A DNA stretch of 64,000 nt from COE1 sp045579665 (GCA_045579665.1 JAZNMO010000041.1:1-64000); one strand, 5' to 3'; shown: positions 51,666-60,994, counted from the stretch's first letter. Numbers and translations are program-made. Notes: a model not told the origin generated them from the letters alone.

Positions 51666-52694
51666 ATGGAGTCAAGAATATTTATGAAACTAAAAACTAA
51701 ATCAACTTTCAATTCACTGTTAAGCAAACTTAAAGTTAGGCGTAAGTACAAGGATCACCTCTTTCAGAGGGTATTCTCAAGCAAGAAAGATTTATTGGAT
51801 TTATACAATGCTGTTAATCATACAGCTTACGCAAATGTTGAAGACTTGGAGATTACTACACTGGAAGATGTAATTTATCTATCCATGAAGAATGATGTTT
51901 CTTTTATGCTTTCTTCTTCCTTAAATCTCTACGAACAACAGTCAACGTATAATCCCAATATGCCGATTCGTGGATTTATGTATTTTGCCAAGTTATACGA
52001 GGCATACATCGCCCAGATAGAAGCTAATATCTATGGAAGAAAGCTAATAAAGCTTCCCACTCCTCAGTATATCATCTTCTACAACGGCAGAGAGAACGTT
52101 CCTGATGAAATGGAACTCAAACTCTCAGATGCTTTTGATTTATTAAAAGCTGATGAAGCACCTGCCCTCGAATGTCGCGCCAAGATGTATAACATCAACT
52201 ATGGCCATAACAAGGAGCTTCTCAACACTTGCAAGAGATTACACGATTACGCTTATTTTATCGCCGAGGTAAATAGCTACCTTGACAAAAGATATTCTCT
52301 TAAGGCTGCGATTGACAGAGCAATTGATACATGCATTAGCAAAGGTATATTAAGCGATATACTGGTCAAATGCAGAAGTGAGGTGCAAAGTATGTTGTTA
52401 ACAGAATTTAACGAAAAGAAATACAGAAAACTTATGATGCAGGAAGGCCGAGAAGAGGGACTCGAATTAGGACGAGAGGAAGGTCGAGCTAAAGGTCGCG
52501 CTGAAGGTCGGGCTGAGGGTCGGGCTGAAGGTCGGGCTGAGGGTATCCTCATTGGTCAGGACACTCTAAACGAACTATATTCCTCCTTATTAAATGCCAA
52601 TCGCATAGATGATATGCGACGAGCAATGGAAGATAGAGAGTACCGCCAGAAATTATTGGAGGAATACAAAGAGCTACTGAACAAGCAAAATTAA
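51666..52694 (+). CDS. Rpn-family PD-(D/E)XK nuclease (transposase-like)
   Basis: 342 residues. The N-terminal core is the PDDEXK/Rpn fold: KDHLFQRVFSSKKDLLDLYNAV, then D in KNDVSFM and E-x-Q in NLYEQQST as catalytic residues, then PQYIIFYNG. The C-terminal third has EGREEG- and GRAE-type repeats followed by a helical tail. Such proteins are annotated as transposases, but Rpn work points to DNA nicking and phage defence. The start is unsure: ATG 51666 has no ribosome site, ATG 51684 has GGAG about 13 nt before. Inside the frame, GAGGTG (52380-52385) precedes ATG 52392 by 6 nt, so a separate 100-residue C-terminal protein is likely. Confidence 0.85.
   Translation: MESRIFMKLKTKSTFNSLLSKLKVRRKYKDHLFQRVFSSKKDLLDLYNAVNHTAYANVEDLEITTLEDVIYLSMKNDVSFMLSSSLNLYEQQSTYNPNMPIRGFMYFAKLYEAYIAQIEANIYGRKLIKLPTPQYIIFYNGRENVPDEMELKLSDAFDLLKADEAPALECRAKMYNINYGHNKELLNTCKRLHDYAYFIAEVNSYLDKRYSLKAAIDRAIDTCISKGILSDILVKCRSEVQSMLLTEFNEKKYRKLMMQEGREEGLELGREEGRAKGRAEGRAEGRAEGRAEGILIGQDTLNELYSSLLNANRIDDMRRAMEDREYRQKLLEEYKELLNKQN
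52392..52694 (+). CDS. Candidate internal product of the Rpn gene (RpnS-like)
   Basis: In frame with the Rpn gene (its residue 243) and preceded by GAGGTG at a spacing of 6 nt, a better ribosome site than that of the full-length gene. The product would have 100 residues, lack the nuclease core, and carry the GRAE repeats and helical tail (MLLTEFNEKKYRKLMM at its start). E. coli Rpn genes are reported to make such short C-terminal proteins that block the toxicity of the long form. This call rests on that analogy and the ribosome site. Confidence 0.5.
   Translation: MLLTEFNEKKYRKLMMQEGREEGLELGREEGRAKGRAEGRAEGRAEGRAEGILIGQDTLNELYSSLLNANRIDDMRRAMEDREYRQKLLEEYKELLNKQN
52482..52545 (+). repeat. 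12-bp tandem repeat in the Rpn gene
   Basis: GGTCGNGCTGAR-type units start at 52482, 52494, 52506, 52518 and 52530, with a partial one at 52542. They code for GRAE repeats. Slippage would change length by four residues without breaking the frame, in both the long and the internal product. Confidence 0.85.
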
Positions 52695-52706
52695 TAACTA
52701 TATGTT

Positions 52707-52752
52707 AAAAGCTTCTACTTATTGTCTTAAATTACAATAAGTAGAAGCTTTT
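52707..52752. terminator. Bidirectional terminator, Rpn gene and pilus operon
   Basis: AAAAGCTTCTACTTATTGT (52707-52725) pairs perfectly with 52734-52752 over 19 bp around an 8-nt loop, with A/T flanks for both convergent units. Confidence 0.93.
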
Positions 52753-52755
52753 TCT

Positions 52756-54912
52756 TTACTCAACCTTGAAATACATTACGCCTTGACCTGTACTAAAATC
52801 ATACAATGGAACATTCACTGTGGCTGGTAAACCGCTCGAAACTACAGGGTTTAATACATCTCCTGTAATCACCTTCAAAGGATAATTCTCTAGGTATATG
52901 CCGATTCGGTAATATCCATCTGTAGCATTATTTACATTACTAAATGTAAAGCCCTTGTTACTTTTTGATGCCCAGCTCGAAATATCTCCATAAGCAGTCC
53001 AAGGATCCGTCATATTGGCTCTATATTCCACAACATACTTCACATATGTAGATACCTTTTCTTTATGTAGCCAAGGAGTTACAAAGTACCAATTTTTACT
53101 TCCTGACAATACATACGGAGATGTCTCAGTACCGACACTATCTACTGGAGAAGTACCTGCTTCATCTTCAGAATACCTCAAAATAGTAGCACCTACCTTG
53201 AATCTTATTGCATATGACGCAAGAGTAGTCTCATCCGCCACATCCCAATCTGCTGTAAATCCCTCAAATCCGGTTACATAACCATCTGTTGAATCAAGCA
53301 ACCATGGATCTGCCGGCCATTTCAACTTTGTTCCCTCATAAGCTCCTTGAATCATCTCTATCTCATATGCTTTATTCGGCAAGAGACAATATGATTCATT
53401 CGCATTAATCTTTTGCTCTAGTCCACCTTCTACTGTTCTATGATAAGATGTCCAGTCGCCATAGGTTCCATCCTCATTATCTATACGATATCTCCAGAAA
53501 ATCCTATACTCACAATTTTGTGGCTGATTTAATGTAAGTGAAGCCGTATCAAATACCATAAAATCATCTCCACGCAAAAGCGTACTCGGATCAGGATGAA
53601 AAACCGGTGGACTTCCCGGTCTAATCAACGAATCTGTATCCTCAATCGTCGCATACCACGCATTCGCCTTATTCTCTCCTGCCGGATGCATAGCTTTTCC
53701 TTTTACTGTCAATTTACTGTTAGCAGGCATCTCTGTAAGTAATGTTACATTCACGTATGCTGGAGTAGAGTTTGTTGCATCATGCTCCGCAAATGAAAAA
53801 TATGTACTCGGTGACGTAGCTGTTCCGCCAATTTTGAAATCATATTCCCAATCTACTGTATATGCACACTCATAATCCAATTCATTCACTCTTGGTCCAA
53901 GGAACGGTGTACCTGTAATATTCGACATAACCGTATATTCGGTTCCTGCCGCATACTTACCTATGGTCGGATCATCCTGTGTCATATCTACAGTAAGTCC
54001 TTCTACTCTTCGGATACAAATCGGAATCGTCTTATGCTGCATAGGTGTACCGTCTGCTTTTGTAGCCGCTGAAAAGACTGCCAAATACATACAGTTCATA
54101 GAGTTACCTCTCTCTTCTGTACCTATTGTTATCGTAATCTTGCCATCCGCGCAATTAGCAACAGCAGTAGATGTCGATGTTGGCTCTTTATATAATGTAC
54201 AAGTAAAATCCGTTGATAACCCCATCGTTGCTGTTACAGTCACCGGTAACTCATACACCTGATTTGGCTCTAATACCAATTCCGTAATACCAATTCCTAA
54301 ATCCACAGATGGTGTTGGACTATATGGATTTGCTTTTACATCATCATTTCTTGATGTTACATTATATTCTGCTTCAAATTTTCTGGAATCCTTCTCCATT
54401 CCTATATTCAGCACTATGTTATGAGTAGCATCATAGTTTGAAATATCTGCATCAAAATCAGTTATATTCTCCGCTAACAAATATGCCGTACCAAGAGCCC
54501 CTGCTTCTGTCTTCTGATACATCAGTCTTTGTGCCGATACTTCATAGATAATATCTATCTTATTATTCATACTGCTACTGTTTGTAATCTCCAATATTCT
54601 GTCACAATTCTCATCACCAGTTGGAATATCACTATTGGAATTGATATCCTGACGCACATCAGATGCATCAACATAGCAGTAATTCACCGACTCTCCGGCG
54701 TCGATAATCAGTCCTTCAATCACATTTACAGCCAGCTGTGCCTCCTGTTGCAAAGAGGCTTCTGCTGTACCTCCACGATAGGTTTTGGCAGTAACTACTA
54801 ATACACTTCCGATGACTGCAGTAATACACGCAAAGATAGCAATACTACACATCAGCTCTACCAATGTCATACCACGATTGTCTCTTTTAAAGCTGTCTTT
54901 TCTCTTACCCAT
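52756..54912 (-). CDS. Minor pilin, PilW-like, with very large ectodomain
   Basis: 718 residues. Type III prepilin leader with cleavage at RG^MTLVELM (E5 present), then the usual hydrophobic helix to about residue 45. PilW/PulJ-type minor pilins are normally 200-350 residues; here the rest (about 180-718) is a chain of beta-rich segments with no family that I recognise. It could be an exposed adhesin at the pilus tip, but that is an inference. It is the last gene of the pilus operon and ends just before the shared terminator. Confidence 0.8.
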   Translation of the reverse strand: MGKRKDSFKRDNRGMTLVELMCSIAIFACITAVIGSVLVVTAKTYRGGTAEASLQQEAQLAVNVIEGLIIDAGESVNYCYVDASDVRQDINSNSDIPTGDENCDRILEITNSSSMNNKIDIIYEVSAQRLMYQKTEAGALGTAYLLAENITDFDADISNYDATHNIVLNIGMEKDSRKFEAEYNVTSRNDDVKANPYSPTPSVDLGIGITELVLEPNQVYELPVTVTATMGLSTDFTCTLYKEPTSTSTAVANCADGKITITIGTEERGNSMNCMYLAVFSAATKADGTPMQHKTIPICIRRVEGLTVDMTQDDPTIGKYAAGTEYTVMSNITGTPFLGPRVNELDYECAYTVDWEYDFKIGGTATSPSTYFSFAEHDATNSTPAYVNVTLLTEMPANSKLTVKGKAMHPAGENKANAWYATIEDTDSLIRPGSPPVFHPDPSTLLRGDDFMVFDTASLTLNQPQNCEYRIFWRYRIDNEDGTYGDWTSYHRTVEGGLEQKINANESYCLLPNKAYEIEMIQGAYEGTKLKWPADPWLLDSTDGYVTGFEGFTADWDVADETTLASYAIRFKVGATILRYSEDEAGTSPVDSVGTETSPYVLSGSKNWYFVTPWLHKEKVSTYVKYVVEYRANMTDPWTAYGDISSWASKSNKGFTFSNVNNATDGYYRIGIYLENYPLKVITGDVLNPVVSSGLPATVNVPLYDFSTGQGVMYFKVE

Positions 54913-54945
54913 GCTGTCATTCCCTTTCTTATATATTAATTATCA

Positions 54946-55452
54946 TTACTCTATATATACCTTACCCGTTGGTGGAATCAAATTAATATTTCTAGTCGTT
55001 GATCCCTTCGAAACTGTAATTTGCTCACAAACCGGACCTCCAATCACCTCCGGTTCAAAGCCGCCGGTTGCCCGATTAAAGCATAACTTTATTTTATCTG
55101 TTCCCGATATGGTAACTGTTGTACCTGTCGAAAGAGTGCATACAACTGTTACATTTGCATCTCCTATTACCGTAGTTGTTGTCTGTTGTGTATCACCTTC
55201 TGCTTTTATTACAGTCTCTGTCGCCTGTAACATGCCTGAGGCATTTCTTGAAAGCTCACAAGTCACTTGAAACTTCCCAAGCGCTTTTGTCCTTGCCTGC
55301 TCTATGGTATACATTGTCTTCTGCGCACATTCCTCTGCCGGCTTACCACTAATTAGTCCCAGACCATATCCTGTAATACCTACCAGAATCGACATAATCG
55401 CTACAACAATAATCAACTCTACAAAAGTGATACCTCTGTTATCCTTCCTCAT
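54946..55452 (-). CDS. Minor pilin, GspH/FimT-like
   Basis: 168 residues. Prepilin leader MRKDNRG^ITFVELIIVVAIM (E5 present), hydrophobic helix, then a compact beta domain with three cysteines. The length and the ARTKALG-type region after the helix fit the GspH/FimT class of pseudopilins that prime pilus assembly. GGAGGAG precedes the ATG. It sits 17 nt after the PilX-like gene. Confidence 0.82.
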   Translation of the reverse strand: MRKDNRGITFVELIIVVAIMSILVGITGYGLGLISGKPAEECAQKTMYTIEQARTKALGKFQVTCELSRNASGMLQATETVIKAEGDTQQTTTTVIGDANVTVVCTLSTGTTVTISGTDKIKLCFNRATGGFEPEVIGGPVCEQITVSKGSTTRNINLIPPTGKVYIE

Positions 55453-55469
55453 ATCTCTCCTCCGGTCTG

Positions 55470-56114
55470 TTATCTCTTACTCCAATTCTTAAATACCACA
55501 TGCTCCGATATATCAATCGTCTTTCTCTCTACATCAGTTCCATTGTACACCTCAGAACTATTAATACTTAGATTAAAGTCCGGAGCCTCCAGATGAATCG
55601 TTGCGCTAACCAAGGTAGTATACCCCTCCGCTGTCGTGATATTCACTTCAATCGGTCCAAGTGCCGCAACACCTTCCGCATAATCATAATTCCACGTTCC
55701 TACACTTGTTAGACACGCTTTACATTCAGTAGTCAGACCAAAGCTGTCATACATCTTTGCAAAATCATCACTTCCTGTTTTCGCATCCCACTGCTCCCTC
55801 ACATGATATACGAAACGGTCCTTAAAATATGCACTTCTGTCTGAGGGACCCTTCGTTGCATAATTTATCATGGTGTCCTTATAAGCTGCCTTACACGCAA
55901 TTGATGCCTCTGATACAAAACGCGCCTTAATCTCTTCTAACGCTGCCTCACTCTGATAGAAACTCGAGGTATTCAAATAATCTATCTGTTTTGTCTTATA
56001 ATTCGTCACCGACACATATAATAATGTAGTAATCAGAATCGATAAAAATGTAACCGCAATCAAGACTGTTACCAATGCCGAGCCACGATTATCCTTCTTT
56101 AATCTCCTGCTCAT
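55470..56114 (-). CDS. Minor pilin, PilX/GspK-like
   Basis: 214 residues. Leader MSRRLKKDNRG^SALVTVLIA: position 5 of the predicted mature protein is threonine, not glutamate. Loss of E5 marks the tip-capping pseudopilin (GspK/PilX) class. The ectodomain is alpha/beta with two cysteines near CKACLTS. It lies between the PilV-like and GspH-like genes in the operon. Confidence 0.82.
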   Translation of the reverse strand: MSRRLKKDNRGSALVTVLIAVTFLSILITTLLYVSVTNYKTKQIDYLNTSSFYQSEAALEEIKARFVSEASIACKAAYKDTMINYATKGPSDRSAYFKDRFVYHVREQWDAKTGSDDFAKMYDSFGLTTECKACLTSVGTWNYDYAEGVAALGPIEVNITTAEGYTTLVSATIHLEAPDFNLSINSSEVYNGTDVERKTIDISEHVVFKNWSKR

Positions 56115-56128
56115 ATATCCATCACCTA

Positions 56129-57448
56129 TTAGTCATTCTTCGTACCACTCAAAGCCGCCACTACATTCGTTGTTCCTGCTTCTCTAACCTCTACATCCAT
56201 ATTGTACATAAGCTGATATTGCTTCTCAAAGATAGTCGCCTCCATATAATGACTCGAAGATGCAAATCCCGAGATTGTTGGCGCAGGCGGAACAGAGCTT
56301 CCGCCTATATTATCACCAAAATTATGATACAATTTAATAATACTTTCCCCTTGTATCGTTGGATTATAGGATGCCTCTTTGTTATTCAACGTAGCATCAG
56401 CGCCTAGTGGAACCTGCTTTAAAATATACATATCGATACTGTCACCTGCTGCGAAATCATGCGTTACCACTTTAATTTCATCCGCCACATCATATGCCGG
56501 GTAGTAATAGAAATAAACCTTTTCCAAATCTACAGTATTTGGATTCTTATAGAAATTTAAATAGTACAATCCATAAGGAATGTCCAAAATCACCTGCACC
56601 ATATACATGTTACCGGTAGTATCATAATCTACCGGAAAGGTCTGCTTCCCCGTAGGTGTTGCTTCTGTACTTGACAAATAATATGGATAATCCTTAATAA
56701 TAAAATAATAATCCATATTAATGACAGCCGTTGTATACCCTGCATCATCCTTATCCAAGGTAATCGTTGTAACACGCTTCTTTGGCTGAATATGTGTTGC
56801 AAAAGAACTCACAATATCTGTTTCCGTGTATGTAGTAATCTTCTGGTCAATTGTATTCAGATAGTCTTTCATCTCAGTCTTAATAGTTGTATCAAACATT
56901 GTAAGAATCTGATCTCTTGCCTTAGTGTCATGTACCTCCGAAGAACGATAGACAGCATCCTTATACGGATGCATATCCTCCAAAGTAACCAAGGACTGCT
57001 CCGTCATATATGGTGTAACTGTAATCGTAGCATCATACAATGCATTCTCTGTCTTGATGTTAGTCAATGAGAACTCATATTCCTTTGTAGATGACTCGGT
57101 AAACGAACCTCCGATAAACAAATCCTCATCTGCCACACCTCCGGGCACCGATTTACCTCGTACTCCCATTGTACCCATCACATCCATATTTACACCCGAG
57201 AAGCTGCCTGCATGAAACTGCTCACAAAGCGTCTTCACATCATACGCCTTAAAATTCTCTAGGATACTCTCAGCTGTCAAGGTTGCATGCTGTCGCAGAT
57301 TTGCTTTTGCATTAAAACGTACCGATGTTACCAATACTGTTACCATCCCCGTAATCGCAACTGAAAGTATACACATCGCAATCACAACCTCTACCAGTGT
57401 CAGCCCCTTATTATTCAATTTAACATGTCGCTCTCTCTTCAATCCCAT
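56129..57448 (-). CDS. Minor pilin, PilV-like
   Basis: 439 residues. Leader ending NNKG^LTLVEVVIAMCILS (E5 present), then the hydrophobic helix and a long ectodomain of about 400 residues, larger than usual PilV (about 150-200). GGAG lies about 9 nt before the ATG. Together with the PilX-, GspH- and PilW-like genes it makes a four-member minor-pilin set, expected to form the pilus tip. Confidence 0.8.
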   Translation of the reverse strand: MGLKRERHVKLNNKGLTLVEVVIAMCILSVAITGMVTVLVTSVRFNAKANLRQHATLTAESILENFKAYDVKTLCEQFHAGSFSGVNMDVMGTMGVRGKSVPGGVADEDLFIGGSFTESSTKEYEFSLTNIKTENALYDATITVTPYMTEQSLVTLEDMHPYKDAVYRSSEVHDTKARDQILTMFDTTIKTEMKDYLNTIDQKITTYTETDIVSSFATHIQPKKRVTTITLDKDDAGYTTAVINMDYYFIIKDYPYYLSSTEATPTGKQTFPVDYDTTGNMYMVQVILDIPYGLYYLNFYKNPNTVDLEKVYFYYYPAYDVADEIKVVTHDFAAGDSIDMYILKQVPLGADATLNNKEASYNPTIQGESIIKLYHNFGDNIGGSSVPPAPTISGFASSSHYMEATIFEKQYQLMYNMDVEVREAGTTNVVAALSGTKND

Positions 57449-57480
57449 TAGAGTCCACTCCGTTCTCTATAATACACTGT

Positions 57481-58149
57481 CTACTGGAATATATTCTCTG
57501 CGCCCATTGGATACTCTTCAATCTCAGGAGATACATATTTCTTTCCTGTACCGGTTGCATAGTAAAAGGATAAATCAATAGTTCCATCCAAGATATTACT
57601 GTTCTCATGCTTAGAGTATGAAATCTGCTGAATTCCAATTCGGTTCGAGCTTGCATAAATCTGTTCGATGCACTCTTTCAAATTCTCATAATTCGTCAAA
57701 TTCACATAGGTTGCATGCTTCTTCTTAAACTCAATTTTATTCTCCAGTCCTTCTATGCCGGCGCCTTCCACAATATCTTGGGTAACTTCGTAGACTAACT
57801 CACTCTCTGCCATATTGATATTGCTATACTGAATCACACTATTCTCCTGTATATCCACAGCAAGCATCAACACATCCTCAGGTCTTGCACCTGCAGGATA
57901 TGGCTCTAGCAGCTTCTGAATCTCCTCACTAGCCAATTCGATTTGCTCCTCATAGGTTTCCATATTGTCATAGTATACCTTTAAGTCACGTATCGAATTC
58001 TTTAGCTGTCCATTAGAACTTTCCAATGCTAACGTTTTCTCACTATATTTCAAATATACTAATGCATATAGCATTACAATTACTAACGCACCTAATACAA
58101 CAATGGCAATTAGCACCTTCTTCGTAAACAAAGCTCTTATCTTTTTCAT
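57481..58149 (-). CDS. pilO: Type IV pilus alignment protein, PilO-like
   Basis: About 222 residues: cytoplasmic tip, one membrane helix (VLIAIVVLGALVIVMLYAL), coiled coil (about 35-85), then a small ferredoxin-like domain. This is the layout of PilO/GspM, which bridges the membrane with PilN. The ATG at 58149 is 7 nt after GGAGGG; an ATG two codons earlier is only 1 nt away. It follows the PilM-PilN gene by 9-15 nt. Confidence 0.75.
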   Translation of the reverse strand: MKKIRALFTKKVLIAIVVLGALVIVMLYALVYLKYSEKTLALESSNGQLKNSIRDLKVYYDNMETYEEQIELASEEIQKLLEPYPAGARPEDVLMLAVDIQENSVIQYSNINMAESELVYEVTQDIVEGAGIEGLENKIEFKKKHATYVNLTNYENLKECIEQIYASSNRIGIQQISYSKHENSNILDGTIDLSFYYATGTGKKYVSPEIEEYPMGAENIFQ

Positions 58150-58164
58150 GCTCATGCCCTCCTA

Positions 58165-59727
58165 CTACTGCACACTCTCATCGGTATTATCAGTAGTGCT
58201 CGCCTCTGCATCCTCAGAATCCGTAGCGCCCGCATAAATCGGATGATAAATACAATAAATCGTAAATTCATCAAATACTACTGGTGATGTCAAGAGACTT
58301 TCTCCCTCTCTATCCTCAACCGCCTCAAGCACCTCTGTAACTGTTAATGACATAATACTGTCAAACTCTCTTAAGGTCTTAATAACACCTGCTGTGGTTT
58401 CCTTATCATCAACACGCATCTTAATAATCGCCTGCGCATCATCAGAAAAGAACTGCAACACATGTACATTCTCTGGTAGCTTCTCTTCCAACTCTTCTAA
58501 GAATGCCAACAAACCGTCATTGGCATGCTTTGTCATGTCTGCACCTGTCTTAATCTCCTCATATAGCTTTTGAGAAGCCGTATACTTCTCATACACTGCC
58601 TTAGCAGGAAGATACTTCTCTTCCTGCGCCTTTAACTTTGCCTGTTCTGCCAACTGCTCCTGATATGGTGTGATGGATGCAAATACAATTGCCACGCAGG
58701 AAAGAATGATTAAGAGCAACAACAGGATACTGGCATTAAAGTAATCCACGTCATACTTACCCTTTGGCTGCACAGTCATCATACCAATCGGCGCAAAAGC
58801 AGCACCGATACAGCCTATATAGGCAGATAACCATAGGTCTCTCGATACCGTCAGCAAGAGACTGACACCATCAATACTTGGAATATACTGACATGGTATC
58901 CCCATCTCATCCTGTATTGCCTGCAGTACCTTCGCATTGTCTGAATAGGTACCAATCAGGTTAATCGCCGATACACTATTCCCTTCAGCCTGCGCCGTAT
59001 AGAAGTCTATAATACGATGCAGGGTTCCTGTCATCAGATGAATGGCTTCCTCCAAATCCTCTGCATCCTCTATTGGTCGTCCGATACCATAGTTTGCTGT
59101 TCTCTGCATCAGCTGTGCTCCATCCTTTATCACAGTTACCACAGCACTCTCAGGCTCCATCTTTACAAAAAGCTCTGCTTCCTCTCCAGCTACCATATTC
59201 TTTACTGCCTGCTGGATAGCATTTCCCATATAATCTATACTGTCAATCGTCCAGTCACAAAGCTCTGCCAGCGTCTCATATGCGCGAATCAAATCCTTCT
59301 CCGCAGCTACCAACAGTGCCTTATGCCTGCCCGCATTCTCATCATCCTTATCAAAGGTATGCAATATCTTATGTGTAATCAGATGGTCCTCTAAGTCCAT
59401 CGGAAAATACTCCGACAGATTTGCCTCGATTACACCTGCTACCTGCTTCAGCTTTACAGCTGGAAGCATAACCTCTCTTGTAATAATCTTACTGGAATAT
59501 ATAGAGAATACGACATTCCTTGTTTTAATCATATTCTCCTCTAATCTATTCAGAAAAAGTTCCTTGAGCTCCTCTAGTCTATCTCGCATAATATAGCCAT
59601 CTAAGACAGCTTCCTTTGGTGTCTCTATCTCAAGACACGAATATACCTTTGGATTCCTTACCTTATAATCTATCTCCACCATTCTAGTGGTTGCATAACC
59701 AATCTCTATGCAAAGTACTCTCGCCAT
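58165..59727 (-). CDS. pilM: PilM-PilN fusion (pilus inner-membrane platform)
   Basis: 520 residues. The first part (about 1-320) is the actin-like PilM/GspL cytoplasmic fold (LCIEIGYATTRMVEIDY; NYGIGRPIEDAEDLEE). Then comes one membrane segment (about 335-355, ASILLLLLIILSCVAIVFA), a coiled coil, and a PilN-like domain (AFLEELEEKLPENVHVLQFFSD...). In many pili PilM and PilN are separate proteins; here one chain carries both, as in GspL of type II secretion. It follows pilD by 25 nt and leads into pilO. Confidence 0.85.
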   Translation of the reverse strand: MARVLCIEIGYATTRMVEIDYKVRNPKVYSCLEIETPKEAVLDGYIMRDRLEELKELFLNRLEENMIKTRNVVFSIYSSKIITREVMLPAVKLKQVAGVIEANLSEYFPMDLEDHLITHKILHTFDKDDENAGRHKALLVAAEKDLIRAYETLAELCDWTIDSIDYMGNAIQQAVKNMVAGEEAELFVKMEPESAVVTVIKDGAQLMQRTANYGIGRPIEDAEDLEEAIHLMTGTLHRIIDFYTAQAEGNSVSAINLIGTYSDNAKVLQAIQDEMGIPCQYIPSIDGVSLLLTVSRDLWLSAYIGCIGAAFAPIGMMTVQPKGKYDVDYFNASILLLLLIILSCVAIVFASITPYQEQLAEQAKLKAQEEKYLPAKAVYEKYTASQKLYEEIKTGADMTKHANDGLLAFLEELEEKLPENVHVLQFFSDDAQAIIKMRVDDKETTAGVIKTLREFDSIMSLTVTEVLEAVEDREGESLLTSPVVFDEFTIYCIYHPIYAGATDSEDAEASTTDNTDESVQ

Positions 59728-59752
59728 AACTGTTCTCCCTCACTCTATAAGC

Positions 59753-60511
59753 CTATAGGCCATATAAGGACAGATACCAACCAATGAAATCTGTTCCCCA
59801 TAGCGCACTGATGGCAATTCCCACTGCCAAGTATGGTCCTAACGCCAGCTCTCTTCCTTCCTTTGTTATCCACATGCGCAATAAATGTATGACTGAACCA
59901 ATTATACAGCTCAGACAAAATGCGAATATATTCAACTGCCATCCCAACAGCAACCCACTCGCAGCCATCAGTCTGATATCTCCGCCTCCAATATAGCGTC
60001 CATCCGATATCTTATAAATCAACCCTAAAACACCGCTGACACATATCATACCAATCAAATACTGTAACCAATTCGTATAATCCGTCGCAACACGAACTAC
60101 TCCTAATGCAGCGATAAAATAATTAATCCCTATCGGTATCTCATAGGTTCTAAAATCAATTACACCAAGTACAAGCAACGCACTGAAAAGAAGGCAATAC
60201 AGAAGTGCTTCGATACTTACCCCCCACACTGCTACCACCAATACATAGAAAAAGCCGTTCAGAGCCTCAATAAGTGGGTACTGAACGGATATTTTCTCCT
60301 TGCACTTACGACATCTTCCACCCAGAAGCAAATAGCTGAAGAGGGGTACCAGGTCATACCACCTAAGCTGGTACCCGCACTTCATGCAATGTGACCTCGT
60401 CGTAACAATATTCTCTTGTAGAGGAAGTCTATAGATACATACATTCAGAAAACTTCCGATAATAATACCATATATAAAGACTGTAAGATAAAACAATACC
60501 GTTACTAACAT
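59753..60511 (-). CDS. pilD: Prepilin peptidase (PilD)
   Basis: 252 residues, eight or so membrane segments. Cleaves prepilin leaders after G and N-methylates the new residue. Two CxxC pairs (CMKCGYQLRW, CRKCKEK) form the usual zinc site in the N-terminal loop. The two active aspartates are in GVIDFRTYEIP and the GxGD-type GGGDIRLMAASG. AAGGGA precedes the ATG. Its substrates should be the five pilins encoded in the same operon. Confidence 0.93.
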   Translation of the reverse strand: MLVTVLFYLTVFIYGIIIGSFLNVCIYRLPLQENIVTTRSHCMKCGYQLRWYDLVPLFSYLLLGGRCRKCKEKISVQYPLIEALNGFFYVLVVAVWGVSIEALLYCLLFSALLVLGVIDFRTYEIPIGINYFIAALGVVRVATDYTNWLQYLIGMICVSGVLGLIYKISDGRYIGGGDIRLMAASGLLLGWQLNIFAFCLSCIIGSVIHLLRMWITKEGRELALGPYLAVGIAISALWGTDFIGWYLSLYGL

Positions 60512-60535
60512 AAGATGTCCCTTCTTAATCGAAAA

Positions 60536-60994
60536 TTAAGGTGTAGCTGTATAACTTCCAATACCTAATGCTGAAGCCAATGTTGTATTAGTAGTCGTAA
60601 ATGTATATTTTCCATTGGCATCTACTGTCATTTTTAAAGTAGCTGTTTTGTATGCATTACTCTTCATTGTAATTCCTCCGGCATTTACACCTGAATCACT
60701 TAATGCATTTGTAATCTGAGAAGCTGCTGATGTAGAATCAAATGCTCCTGTTGTACCAAAAGTAACTGTATAACTACCAGCAGTTGGTGTCGTATGAGTT
60801 GGATCTGCATAATACACCTGTACTGCAGAGATAATTGATTGATAATTATCTAAATCTGCTGACTGTCTTGCAGTTTCCACATGCTTTAAATACTGAGGTG
60901 CTAATACTGCAATTAATACTGCCATAATAGCAACTACAATGATTAACTCAACTAATGAGAAACCTTTGTTATTCATCTTCTTTGTGTTCTTCAT
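60536..60994 (-). CDS. pilA: Major type IV pilin (PilA)
   Basis: 152 residues. Leader MKNTKKMNNKG^FSLVELIIVVAIMAV with E5 and the normal N-terminal helix; then a short serine/threonine-rich ectodomain without cysteines (no disulphide loop), ending in SALGIGSYTATP. The small size and simple structure mark the main fibre subunit. AAGGAGAG is about 7 nt before the ATG. The 94-bp gap after pilC is the longest in the operon and may hold a processing or internal promoter site. Confidence 0.9.
   Translation of the reverse strand: MKNTKKMNNKGFSLVELIIVVAIMAVLIAVLAPQYLKHVETARQSADLDNYQSIISAVQVYYADPTHTTPTAGSYTVTFGTTGAFDSTSAASQITNALSDSGVNAGGITMKSNAYKTATLKMTVDANGKYTFTTTNTTLASALGIGSYTATP

Noticed and set aside
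51666..52694. Insertion sequence (transposase annotation)
   Set aside because: No terminal inverted repeats or target duplications seen around the gene. Rpn-type proteins are not classical IS transposases.
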